Positions 26,456 to 34,732 of a stretch of 64,000 nt of DNA are shown here, piece by piece; position 1 is the first letter of the stretch, and each line of letters starts with the position of its first letter. The position numbers and the translations under genes are program-made. The stretch comes from Rhodobacterales bacterium LSUCC0031 (GTDB lineage Bacteria; Pseudomonadota; Alphaproteobacteria; Rhodobacterales; Rhodobacteraceae). The notes under the pieces were generated by a model. It saw nothing but the letters and a program-made list of their open reading frames with translations. It did no database searches and was not told where the DNA came from. The stretch is from assembly GCA_015689735.1 (NCBI GenBank), contig WVSP01000002.1, positions 496,001 through 560,000 on the forward strand, written 5' to 3'.

Positions 26456-27232
26456 TCAACGCCCCTCGAAGTGGGGGGGGCGCTTCTCTTGAAAGGCCAA
26501 AACGCCTTCCTTGAAATCGCGGCTCCGCCCACATTCACCTTGCAGCTGTCCCTCAAGGATCAACTGCGCGGCCAAATCGTTCCCAAAGCTTGCCTGCATG
26601 GCCGTCTTGATCCGTTTCAGGGCCTCGGTTGGCCCTTGGGCAAGGGCAGCCGCGCGTTCCTGCCACAGTGCGGGAAAGGCGGCATCAGGGACTGCTTGCC
26701 AGATCATGCCCCAGTCATCGGCTTGCCGCGCCGTGATGGCGTCGGCGAACAAAGCGGCCCCCATCGCCTTTTGCAGGCCGATCATGCGCGGCAGCACCCA
26801 TGTGCCGCCTGCATCGGGGATCAATCCGATGCGGGTAAAGGCTTGAATAAAGCGCGCACTTTCCGCCGCGATGGTGATATCACAGATCAGTGCCAAATTA
26901 GCCCCAGCACCCGCAGCCGTGCCATTGACCGCGGCAATGACAGGTACTGGGCATGCGACGATCGCCATCAGCATCGGCACATATTCGTCGCGCAATGTCC
27001 GCTCGAGGTTAAGTGACGCCGCGCTGCCACCATCGCCGAGGTCTTGCCCAGAACAAAAAGCGCGCCCCGCGCCGGTCAAGACCACCACCCGCGCCGCATG
27101 GCCCGCAACACCCACCGCATGAGTGATCTCGGCACGCATCCGGGTGTTGAGCGCATTCATCACCTCGGGACGGTTCAGCGTGATGACAGCGACCCCGTCG
27201 CGCTCTTCGTATAAGATGGTCTCGTATTGCAT
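26456..27232 (-). CDS. Enoyl-CoA hydratase/isomerase, PaaG-like
   Basis: This 258-residue protein is a crotonase-fold enzyme. Oxyanion-hole segments are A-F-C-S-G-Q-D-L-G and G-T-A-A-G-A-G-A-N-L. An Asp in the I-G-L-I-P-D-A-G-G-T-W stretch is where PaaG isomerases keep their catalytic acid, so 2-(1,2-epoxy-1,2-dihydrophenyl)acetyl-CoA isomerase is the closest recognised type, though a general enoyl-CoA hydratase/isomerase is possible. No other phenylacetate genes lie nearby, so the pathway is not confirmed. It is preceded by the ccm genes on the same strand, 71 bases away. Confidence 0.82.
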   Translation of the reverse strand: MQYETILYEERDGVAVITLNRPEVMNALNTRMRAEITHAVGVAGHAARVVVLTGAGRAFCSGQDLGDGGSAASLNLERTLRDEYVPMLMAIVACPVPVIAAVNGTAAGAGANLALICDITIAAESARFIQAFTRIGLIPDAGGTWVLPRMIGLQKAMGAALFADAITARQADDWGMIWQAVPDAAFPALWQERAAALAQGPTEALKRIKTAMQASFGNDLAAQLILEGQLQGECGRSRDFKEGVLAFQEKRPPHFEGR

Positions 27233-27303
27233 CGGCCCCTCCGGCTCGGATCTTGCGGTGAGATTAAGGCCAACATCGCGGCGCGCAAAGCGTCAACGCC
27301 GCG

Positions 27304-27792
27304 TCACTCTTTCAAAATCGCCTGCAAGCGCGCCTCTTCCTCGGGCGAAAGTGCCGCCTCGGCGGGTGCAACAGCCCCGGAGCGCCGCCGGATATAGGCC
27401 AAGGACAACCCGCCCCCTGCCAAGATCAAGGCCAGTGGGGCCAGCCAGAGCAAGATATTGCCCCCCGTCATGGTCGGCCGCATCAACACATATTCGCCAT
27501 AACGGTCAACAACATAGGCGATGACATCATCATCGCTGTCGCCCGCCACAAGGCGCTCGCGCACCAAGAGGCGCAGATCGCGCGCGATCTCGGCATTGGA
27601 TTGGTCGATCGACTCGTTGCGGCAGACCACACAGCGCAGCCCCGCCGAGATATCGCGCGCCCGTTCCTCAAGCAAAGGATCGGCCAAGACCTCGTCCGGC
27701 TGCACCGCCATGGCGGGTGGGACAGCCACTAACAACATCAGCGCCGCCATCACCGCCGCGGCGTGACGGCCAAAGCTTGCGCGCGCGGTCAT
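27304..27792 (-). CDS. ccmH: Cytochrome c maturation protein CcmH
   Basis: This 162-residue protein is CcmH (CycL), part of the haem-attachment machinery for c-type cytochromes. It has a signal sequence (1-29), the redox-active motif LRCVVC (52-57) that handles apocytochrome thiols, and a C-terminal membrane anchor (around W-L-A-P-L-A-L-I-L-A). Its start overlaps the stop of ccmF (ATGA). No separate ccmI is adjacent. It serves the same periplasmic pathway as CcmF. Confidence 0.95.
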   Translation of the reverse strand: MTARASFGRHAAAVMAALMLLVAVPPAMAVQPDEVLADPLLEERARDISAGLRCVVCRNESIDQSNAEIARDLRLLVRERLVAGDSDDDVIAYVVDRYGEYVLMRPTMTGGNILLWLAPLALILAGGGLSLAYIRRRSGAVAPAEAALSPEEEARLQAILKE

Positions 27793-29777
27793 TCTGCGGG
27801 CATTTCATTGGCGCGGATGCCCGGCGCCTTGGCCGCACCTGCCGCAACGCGGTAGCGGCGGTCCGACAGACTCAGCAGCCCGCCAAGGGCCATGATGATC
27901 GTGCCGCCCCAAATCCAATTGGCAAAAGGCTTGATCCAAGTGCGCAGCGCCCAGCCGCCGCCCGGCTGCGGATCGCCCAGGGCAAGATACACATCGCGCG
28001 TCCAGCCGCTATCGATGCCCGCCTCAGTGGTCGGCATGCCCGCGACGGGGTAAATTCGCTTCTCAGGGTGTAAAAGCGCGATCTGGCGCCCTTGGCGATC
28101 GCGGATCGCAACATGGGCCATCGTCGAGATGTAGTTCGGCCCCTGCACATTCTGGTCGACCACCAGCAATTCGACCTCATAGGCACCCACCTGGTAGGAT
28201 TGGCCGGGATTGGCCACGCGGATATCCTCAAGCTGATAACCTGTCAGTGTGGCGACGCCGAACATGGTCAGCCCGACACCAGCATGCGCCGTGGCCTTGC
28301 CCCAATCGGCGCGTGGCAAGCGCCAAAGCCGCGCGAACCGCCCTGCCACCGCACCCCGCCCAGTGCGCGACCACAGATCGAGAAGCGAGCCTGCGACCAA
28401 CCACACTGACAAGGCCACGCCGATCGGAGCGAGCGCGGATTTGCCGGTAGAAATCGCCCAGACCAGCAGCCCTACAGCAACGGCCAAGATAAGGGCTGGC
28501 ATCAACTGCATCACCGCGCGGTCAAGCTTGGCGCGCTTCCAGGCCAACATCCCGCCCAAGGGCATCGCCACGGCCATGGCCAGCGCGAATGGCGTGAAGG
28601 CCATGTTGAAGAACGGCGGACCGACCGAAACGGTGCGGTCGCTGAACATCTCGATCACCAAGGGCCAGATCGTGCCGATGAAAACCACAAAGGTCGAGAC
28701 CGCCAAGAGCAGGTTGTTCAAGACCAACCCCGACTCGCGGCTGACGGTCGAAAATACGCCCTTTGCCTCCATCGCGCCGGCGCGCAGCGCGAACAAAAAG
28801 AGTGACCCACCCATGAAGAAGCACAAGATACCAAGAATATAGACCCCCCGCTCGGGGTCGTTGGCGAAGGCATGCACGCTGGTCAGCACGCCAGAGCGGA
28901 CGATGAAGGTACCGATGAGCGAAAAGCCGAACGCCAAGATTGCCAAAAGGATCGTCCAGCTTTTCAACGCCTCACGCTTTTCGACAACGATCGCCGAATG
29001 CAACAGCGCCGCTGCAATCAGCCACGGCATGAGCGAGGCATTCTCGACCGGGTCCCAGAACCAAAATCCGCCCCAGCCAAGCTCATAATAGGCCCACCAT
29101 GACCCAAGACCGATACCGATTGTCAAAAACACCCATGCCGCCAGCGTCCATGGCCGCACCCAACGGCCCCATGCAGCATCCACGCGGCCCTCGATCAGGG
29201 CGGCAACGGCGAAGGAAAAGGCCATCGATAGCCCGACATAGCCGAGATAAAGAAACGGCGGATGAAAGGCGAGGCCGGGATCTTGCAAAAGCGGGTTCAG
29301 ATCCTGCCCGTTCATCGGTGGCATGGCCAGTCGCAAGAACGGGTTCGAGGTGAACAGGATAAAGGCGAAAAAAGCTGCCGCGACTGAGGATTGCACCGCC
29401 AAGACCCGCGCCTTCAACGTGGGCGGCAGGTTACTGCCAAACCATGCTGCGCAGGCCCCGAACAGCGTCAGGATCAAAACCCACAGCAAGAGCGAGCCTT
29501 CGTGGTTCCCCCAGACGCCGGTGATCTTGTAGAGCATCGGCTTGTCGGTATGGGAATTCGCGGTCACGAGATTGAGGGAGAAATCCGAGGTGACGAAAGC
29601 CCAAGTCAGCGCCGCGAAGCTGAACGCAGTCAACAGGAATTGCGTTGTGGCCGCTGGGTCTGCAACCGCCATCCATGCCCCGTTACCGCGATGGGCGCCG
29701 ACAAGTGGCACAACCATCTGGAACAACGACACCATGAAGGCAAGGATGAGGGCGAAATGTCCGAGTTCTGTGATCAT
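27789..29777 (-). CDS. ccmF: Haem lyase CcmF
   Basis: This 662-residue polytopic membrane protein is CcmF, the haem-ligation core of system I cytochrome c maturation. The tryptophan-rich WWD segment lies at about 234-252 (G-W-G-G-F-W-F-W-D-P-V-E-N-A-S), flanked by the conserved V-W-G-N-H-E-G-S stretch (88-95). There are about fifteen hydrophobic helices and a long periplasmic loop near the C-terminus. The start M-I-T-E-L at 29777 follows AGGATG and is the usual family start; two in-frame ATGs up to nine bases earlier are possible. Confidence 0.96.
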   Translation of the reverse strand: MITELGHFALILAFMVSLFQMVVPLVGAHRGNGAWMAVADPAATTQFLLTAFSFAALTWAFVTSDFSLNLVTANSHTDKPMLYKITGVWGNHEGSLLLWVLILTLFGACAAWFGSNLPPTLKARVLAVQSSVAAAFFAFILFTSNPFLRLAMPPMNGQDLNPLLQDPGLAFHPPFLYLGYVGLSMAFSFAVAALIEGRVDAAWGRWVRPWTLAAWVFLTIGIGLGSWWAYYELGWGGFWFWDPVENASLMPWLIAAALLHSAIVVEKREALKSWTILLAILAFGFSLIGTFIVRSGVLTSVHAFANDPERGVYILGILCFFMGGSLFLFALRAGAMEAKGVFSTVSRESGLVLNNLLLAVSTFVVFIGTIWPLVIEMFSDRTVSVGPPFFNMAFTPFALAMAVAMPLGGMLAWKRAKLDRAVMQLMPALILAVAVGLLVWAISTGKSALAPIGVALSVWLVAGSLLDLWSRTGRGAVAGRFARLWRLPRADWGKATAHAGVGLTMFGVATLTGYQLEDIRVANPGQSYQVGAYEVELLVVDQNVQGPNYISTMAHVAIRDRQGRQIALLHPEKRIYPVAGMPTTEAGIDSGWTRDVYLALGDPQPGGGWALRTWIKPFANWIWGGTIIMALGGLLSLSDRRYRVAAGAAKAPGIRANEMPAE

Positions 29778-29861
29778 GTTCATCATCCTAGTGGCAGATC
29801 ACCGCCACGCCAATAGGATGTACCACAACTTCACATCGGATTGACCGTGTCAAAGCCGCGC

Positions 29862-29879
29862 GGGGGCAGCGCCGCCCCC
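29862..29879. other. GC hairpin in the gap upstream of ccmF
   Basis: A six-bp inverted repeat GGGGGC/GCCCCC with a six-base loop lies between the aldo/keto reductase stop and the ccmF start, and could end transcription of the former. It resembles the hairpin part of the intergenic repeats but lacks their core. Confidence 0.4.
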
Positions 29880-29926
29880 CGCCTCAGAGCGATACCTGAT
29901 CAAATTTTTTGAACCATAAGAAGCCT

Positions 29927-30817
29927 TTAGGCCACTTCACGCCCCAAGGCGGCGGTATAGATCTCGAACCAGGTTTGGCGGTCCAGCGTCACCGCGCAAG
30001 CATCACCAAGGGCGGCGATCCGCGACAGGCTGTTGGTGCCCATCACCGGCATGATCTGGGCGGGATGGCGCAATAGCCAAGCGACCGCCACAGCCTCGGG
30101 GGCCAAGCCTTGCGCAGCACCGATGCGCGCCAGCACATCAAGCACCGCCCGGCCCTCGGCCCCAAACAGCCGGCCACCGCCCAAGGGCGACCACGCCATG
30201 ATCGGCACGCCCGCCTCCTGCATCCACGCGACCGCCCCGTCGGTGAACGGGGTATGGTGAAGCACCGACAGCTCGATCTGGTTGGTCACCAGCGGCGTTT
30301 CCATCGCCGATTGCAACAGCGACCAATCATGGCCCATGAAATTCGACACCCCCACTGCGCGCACCTTGCCCGAGGCGACGAGCTCATCGAGCGCGCGGCC
30401 CGTCTCATGATGATCCATCAGCGGGTCGGGGCGGTGGATCAACAACAGGTCGATGTGATCGATCCCCATCTCCGCGAGTGAGGTTTCGACCGAGGCCATG
30501 ATATGGGCGCGGCTGGTGTCGTAATACTTGACCCGCGCATTGCTGTAGCGGCCCACAGGGGCCACGATATCGCACTTGGTCACGATCTCGATCTGGTCGC
30601 GCAAACCCGGCGCCGCGCGCAAGGCCGCGCCCAAGATCGCCTCGGCGGTATAGCCGCCATAGATATCGGCCTGATCCATCGTGGTGATCCCTTGGGCAAG
30701 GCAAGTCTCGATCTTGGCCTGCACATGGGCAGGCGAGGTATCGGCGTCATCGCCCAAACGCCACATGCCATAGATGATGCGCGACAGGCTGACTTCGCCC
30801 AGATCAATCTTTTCCAT
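29927..30817 (-). CDS. Aldo/keto reductase
   Basis: This 296-residue protein is an NAD(P)H-dependent aldo/keto reductase (YdhF-like). The catalytic Asp and Tyr lie in T-M-D-Q-A-D-I-Y-G-G-Y, the Lys in I-V-T-K-C-D-I, and the His in L-L-L-I-H-R-P-D-P. The cofactor region S-P-L-G-G-G-R-L-F-G follows. The substrate is unknown. Its start ATG overlaps the stop of the upstream LLM monooxygenase gene by one base (TGATG), so they form a translationally coupled pair. Confidence 0.9.
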   Translation of the reverse strand: MEKIDLGEVSLSRIIYGMWRLGDDADTSPAHVQAKIETCLAQGITTMDQADIYGGYTAEAILGAALRAAPGLRDQIEIVTKCDIVAPVGRYSNARVKYYDTSRAHIMASVETSLAEMGIDHIDLLLIHRPDPLMDHHETGRALDELVASGKVRAVGVSNFMGHDWSLLQSAMETPLVTNQIELSVLHHTPFTDGAVAWMQEAGVPIMAWSPLGGGRLFGAEGRAVLDVLARIGAAQGLAPEAVAVAWLLRHPAQIMPVMGTNSLSRIAALGDACAVTLDRQTWFEIYTAALGREVA

Positions 30818-31971
30818 CAACGTCTTTCCCCTGTGCCAAGCGGTGTTGCGGGCAAGCTCTCCGGCACACGCCCATAGGCATGCGGCAACGAACAGGTCTT
30901 GAGTTCCGGCATCACCAGCCGCCCGAAATGGTCGCATTCATCCATATGCGGATAGCCGGAGAAGATGAAGGCCCGGATCCCCATCTTGCGATAGGCTTCG
31001 ATCTCGGACAGCACCTGATCGGCCGATCCGACCAGCGCCGCCCCGCAGCCCGAGCGCGCGCGCCCCACCCCCGTCCAGAGATGCCGCTCGACATAGCCAA
31101 ACTTGTCGGCAAGCGCGCGGGCCTTGGCCTGGTGGCTGACGCCGAGCGAGCCGCTATCGAGCGCGCGCTCGCGGATCAGTTGGCCCAACTCGTCATCGAG
31201 TTTCGAGACCAGATGCTCGGCATAGTCCCGCGCCTCGGCCTCGGTATCGCGCACGATCATGTGGACGCGCAGGCCGTAATCAAGCGTGCGCCCATAGCGT
31301 TCAGCCACCGCATGCACATCGCGCATCCGCTGGGCGATCTGCTCCTTGGGTTCGGGCCACATCAGGTAGACATCGCAATGCTGACCACAGAGTTCCAGCG
31401 CGTCGGGCGAATAGCCCCCGAAATACAAGAGCGGCCCACCCGTCTGATAGGGGCGCGCGGGGTCGGTCGTCACCCCGGAGAACTGATAAACCTCACCCTG
31501 ATAGTCGATGGTGTCGCGCGTCCAGGCTTGCTTGAGGATCTCTACCACCTCGCGCGAGCGTTGATAGCGAAAGGCGCTGTCGGCCACCTCGCCCGGAAAA
31601 TCGGACGAGATGATATTCACCGTAAGCCGCCCCGCGAGCATGTGATCGAGCGTGGCGATCGTGCGCGCCAGCATGATCGGCTGCATCTCACCGCAGCGCA
31701 CGGCGGCCAGAAGATTGATCTTGTCGGTGATCGGCGCACAGCCCGCGACGAAACTCAGCGTGTCCTGACCCACCTGATAGGAGGAGGGGCAGAGGATATT
31801 ACGAAACCCGTTCGCCTCGGCGCGCTGCACGATTTGCGAGCAATGCGCCCAGCTTGAGCGCAACGCCCCGTCAGGCACGCCCAGATAGGCGTAATCATCC
31901 GAACAAAGGGCCGCGAACCAGCTGACTTCGCTGGCATCGAGATCGGCGGATGTCACGGGAACGACGGTCAT
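30817..31971 (-). CDS. LLM-class FMN-dependent monooxygenase (SsuD-like)
   Basis: This 384-residue protein belongs to the luciferase-like monooxygenase class and looks most like alkanesulfonate monooxygenase SsuD, which uses reduced FMN and oxygen to desulfonate alkanesulfonates. Recognisable segments are F-R-N-I-L-C-P-S-S-Y-Q, G-R-L-T-V-N-I-I-S, S-R-E-V-V-E-I-L-K-Q-A-W-T and F-I-F-S-G-Y-P-H near the end. GGGAGGGCC lies before the ATG. No ssu transport genes are adjacent, so the substrate is not confirmed; the gene is coupled to an aldo/keto reductase and divergent from a GntR regulator. Confidence 0.85.
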   Translation of the reverse strand: MTVVPVTSADLDASEVSWFAALCSDDYAYLGVPDGALRSSWAHCSQIVQRAEANGFRNILCPSSYQVGQDTLSFVAGCAPITDKINLLAAVRCGEMQPIMLARTIATLDHMLAGRLTVNIISSDFPGEVADSAFRYQRSREVVEILKQAWTRDTIDYQGEVYQFSGVTTDPARPYQTGGPLLYFGGYSPDALELCGQHCDVYLMWPEPKEQIAQRMRDVHAVAERYGRTLDYGLRVHMIVRDTEAEARDYAEHLVSKLDDELGQLIRERALDSGSLGVSHQAKARALADKFGYVERHLWTGVGRARSGCGAALVGSADQVLSEIEAYRKMGIRAFIFSGYPHMDECDHFGRLVMPELKTCSLPHAYGRVPESLPATPLGTGERR

Positions 31972-32028
31972 GATCTGGCCCTCCCAAGCCTTGCATCTGG
32001 ACAAGGCTTACCGGGCGCGCCATCATAG

Positions 32029-32045
32029 ATCAATGGTATATCAAT
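32029..32045. promoter_or_regulatory. Direct ATCAAT repeats in the divergent promoter region
   Basis: Two ATCAAT hexamers lie 11 bases apart (ATCAAT-GGTAT-ATCAAT) in the short gap between the LLM monooxygenase and GntR-type genes. One-helical-turn spacing makes this a candidate operator for the adjacent regulator, but no consensus supports it. Confidence 0.3.
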
Positions 32046-32061
32046 TCTCGATGGAGCCATG

Positions 32062-32760
32062 ATGCGCGGCGCCTTGCACGCCTATCTCAGGATCGCCGAA
32101 AGCCTGACGCGCGACATCGCCGCCGGGCGTTTGGCTGTGGGCAGTCGCCTGAGCCCTGAACGCGCGATGGCTACAGATCTCGGCGTCACCGTCACCACGC
32201 TGCGCAAGGCGCTGGCGGTCCTGGCCGAGCGCGGGCTTTTGGAGCGACGGCAGGGGTCCGGCAATTACGTCAGGCAAGGCGATCCGTCCCAAGGCACCTA
32301 TGCGCTGTTCCGGCTCGAACGGCCCACGGGCGGCGGGCTGCCCACGGCGCGTCTGATGTCATTTGTCCGCCGCCCGAAGCCCGCCGATCTGCCCGATCTG
32401 GGCTCGGACGCGGCCGAGGCGTGGCATTTCCGGCGCATCCGCGCGCTCGACCATGTTCCCGTCGCGGTCGAGGATATCTGGCTCGATGGCCGCTTTACCG
32501 GACCTATCAGCGAGAAAAGCGTCTCGGAATCGCTTTATCGCAGCTATCGCGAGATCCTCGGCCTGCAAATCATGCGCGCCGAAGACAGGCTCTCGGCCGG
32601 TCCCCTGCCCGAATGGGCGGATGGATGGCTGGGCAAGGCCTCCGGCACGATGATGGGGCTTGCCCATCGTCGGGCATTCGATGCAGATGGGCGCGCGGCC
32701 GAGGTCTCGACCACATGGTTCGACCCCGACCACGCGACCTATGTGGCGCGCATTCCATGA
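32062..32760 (+). CDS. GntR-family transcriptional regulator (HutC subfamily)
   Basis: This 232-residue protein is a GntR-type regulator with an N-terminal winged helix (S-L-T-R-D-I-A-A-G-R-L-A-V-G-S-R-L-S and T-T-L-R-K-A-L-A-V-L, then R-R-Q-G-S-G-N-Y-V-R) and a C-terminal UTRA ligand domain (from about residue 90). HutC-subfamily regulators often sense sugar phosphates. It starts an amino-sugar operon, suggesting it represses it until glucosamine-6-phosphate or a relative appears. The ATG at 32062 is five bases after GGAGC-type sequence; an ATG one codon earlier is closer than ideal. Confidence 0.88.
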   Translation: MRGALHAYLRIAESLTRDIAAGRLAVGSRLSPERAMATDLGVTVTTLRKALAVLAERGLLERRQGSGNYVRQGDPSQGTYALFRLERPTGGGLPTARLMSFVRRPKPADLPDLGSDAAEAWHFRRIRALDHVPVAVEDIWLDGRFTGPISEKSVSESLYRSYREILGLQIMRAEDRLSAGPLPEWADGWLGKASGTMMGLAHRRAFDADGRAAEVSTTWFDPDHATYVARIP

Positions 32761-32782
32761 CACAGCTGGGGAGGGCTGTCGC

Positions 32783-33868
32783 ATGATCCGTTACGGTATC
32801 ATCGGCTCGGGCATGATGGGCCAAGAGCATATCCGCAATATCGCGCTTTTGCCCGATGCGGCGGTAACCGCCTTTGTCGAACCCGATGCGGGTATGGTGG
32901 CGCGCACCCGCGCACTGGTGCCACGGGCCGCCCATGTCACCGATATCGCCGCACTTTTGGCGCGCGACGATGTGGACGCGCTGCTGATTGCCTCGCCAAA
33001 CCATATGCATATCGGCCAGTTGACCCAGATCGCCGCGACAAGGCCCCTGCCCGTTCTTGTCGAAAAGCCGCTTTATACCGACGAGGCGCAATTGCCCGAT
33101 CTGGAGCGGCTGATGCGCGACTACCCTGCCCCCGTCTGGGTCGCGATGGAATATCGCTATATGCCCCCCGTGCAGATGTTCCGCGACAAGGTCGCCGAGG
33201 CCACCGGCGGCATCCGCATGCTCACGATCCGCGAACATCGCTTTCCCTTTCTCGAAAAGGTGGGCGACTGGAACCGCTTCAACCGCAACACCGGCGGCAC
33301 GCTTGTCGAGAAATGCTGCCATTTCTTCGACCTGATGCGGCTGATCCTTGCCGATGAGCCGGTGCGCGTGATGGCCAGTGCCGGACAGGGCGTAAACCAT
33401 CTCGATGAGCGCTACGATGGCCAGACCCCCGATATCTGGGATCATGGCTATGTCATCGTCGATTTCGCCCAAGGTGGCCGCGCCATGCTGGAACTGTGCA
33501 TGTTCGCCGAAGGGTCACGCTACCAGGAAGAGATTTCCGCCGTTGGACCCAGCGGCAAGATCGAGGCGTTGGTCCCTGGCCCGACCCGCTTTTGGAATTT
33601 CGACACTGGCCCCGCGCCAACCCCGCAGGTCATCATCAGCCCGCGCAACCCCACCGGCCCGGTCGCCCATGATGTGCCGGTCGATCCCGCCCTTTTGGCC
33701 GCAGGCGACCATAATGGCGCGACATTCTACCAGCATCAGGGCTTTCTCGACTGTATCCGTACCGGGCGGCGGCCCGATGTCACGCTGCGCGATGGCGCGC
33801 AGGCCGTAGCGATGGGGCGCGCGGCGCAGCGTTCGGCCGAAACCGGACAGGCTGTTTTTCTTGGCTGA
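32783..33868 (+). CDS. Gfo/Idh/MocA-family oxidoreductase
   Basis: This 361-residue protein is an NAD(P)-dependent sugar or inositol dehydrogenase of the Gfo/Idh/MocA family. It has the Rossmann motif GIIGSGMMG (5-13), the conserved EKP (94-96) and a C-terminal GFO_IDH_MocA domain with G-T-L-V-E-K-C-C-H-F-F-D. The substrate is unknown. GGGGAGGG lies before the ATG. The gene follows the GntR gene by 22 bases and precedes the kinase and nagA, so it probably acts on an amino sugar or its derivative. Confidence 0.88.
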   Translation: MIRYGIIGSGMMGQEHIRNIALLPDAAVTAFVEPDAGMVARTRALVPRAAHVTDIAALLARDDVDALLIASPNHMHIGQLTQIAATRPLPVLVEKPLYTDEAQLPDLERLMRDYPAPVWVAMEYRYMPPVQMFRDKVAEATGGIRMLTIREHRFPFLEKVGDWNRFNRNTGGTLVEKCCHFFDLMRLILADEPVRVMASAGQGVNHLDERYDGQTPDIWDHGYVIVDFAQGGRAMLELCMFAEGSRYQEEISAVGPSGKIEALVPGPTRFWNFDTGPAPTPQVIISPRNPTGPVAHDVPVDPALLAAGDHNGATFYQHQGFLDCIRTGRRPDVTLRDGAQAVAMGRAAQRSAETGQAVFLG

Positions 33869-33889
33869 ACGATGGCGTAGGCTCGTCAT

Positions 33890-34732
33890 ATGAAAAAGCG
33901 CATCGACATCGGCATCGACGGGGGCGGCACGGGCTGCCGCGTCGCGCTGTCGATCGATGGCGGCCCGTCCCACGAGACAACAGGCGGCCCCGCCAATATC
34001 GTGACCGACCCCGCAGGGGCCGAGGCCGCGATTCGACTAGCGCTTGTCGCAGCCTTGGCGCATCACGGGCTGGATCTGGACGCGCTGGCCGATGCGCGGA
34101 TATGCGCAGGGCTTGCCGGTGGGCGCTTGCCCGGTGCGGCAGACCGCTTTGCCACGCGGCTGCCCTTTCTCGCCTATGTCGTCGATGACAGCGTCACTGC
34201 CTTGGAAGGCGCGCTTGGCGGTGCCGATGGTAGCCTTGCCAGCCTTGGCACCGGCAGCTTTTTTATCGCCAAACAAGGGGGCGTGATCCGCCACCATGGC
34301 GGCTGGGGATTTCATCTGGGCGACGAAGGCGGGGCAGCATGGGCCGGGCGCATGGCGCTTTCGCTCGCCTTGCGCGCAAGCGACGGCCGGATGGCGGAGG
34401 ATGCGCTGGCACGCGCATTGATCGCCGCCTGCCCGCCCCATCCAGTGCTTTGGGCGCAAACGGCAAGGCCGGGCGATTTCGCAGCGATCATGCCGATCCT
34501 CGATCAGCATCCTGACAGCGCTATTACGCGCAGTGTCCTTGCCGCGTTGACGGAGGCCGTGGTCACGGGCATCGAGGCACTTGGGCATCAGTCTGGCCAA
34601 CGGCTTGTCGTAACGGGTGGCTTGGGGGAACGGATCACGTCGGCGCTCCCTGCCGGGCTGACCGCCGATCTACACCCGCCCTTGGCGCGCCCGCTGGATG
34701 GCGCACTGGCTCTTGCGCGTGGGCTGCCATGA
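33890..34732 (+). CDS. BadF/BadG-type sugar kinase (glucosamine or N-acetylglucosamine kinase)
   Basis: This 280-residue protein is an ASKHA-fold ATPase of the BadF/BadG/BcrA group that includes N-acetylglucosamine and glucosamine kinases. The phosphate-1 motif is I-D-G-G-G-T-G-C-R-V (residues about 9-18) and the phosphate-2 region S-L-G-T-G-S-F-F. G-W-G-F-H-L-G-D-E-G-G follows, typical of these kinases. Its stop overlaps the nagA start by four bases, so it probably phosphorylates GlcNAc (or glucosamine) to supply the deacetylase step. Confidence 0.85.
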   Translation: MKKRIDIGIDGGGTGCRVALSIDGGPSHETTGGPANIVTDPAGAEAAIRLALVAALAHHGLDLDALADARICAGLAGGRLPGAADRFATRLPFLAYVVDDSVTALEGALGGADGSLASLGTGSFFIAKQGGVIRHHGGWGFHLGDEGGAAWAGRMALSLALRASDGRMAEDALARALIAACPPHPVLWAQTARPGDFAAIMPILDQHPDSAITRSVLAALTEAVVTGIEALGHQSGQRLVVTGGLGERITSALPAGLTADLHPPLARPLDGALALARGLP

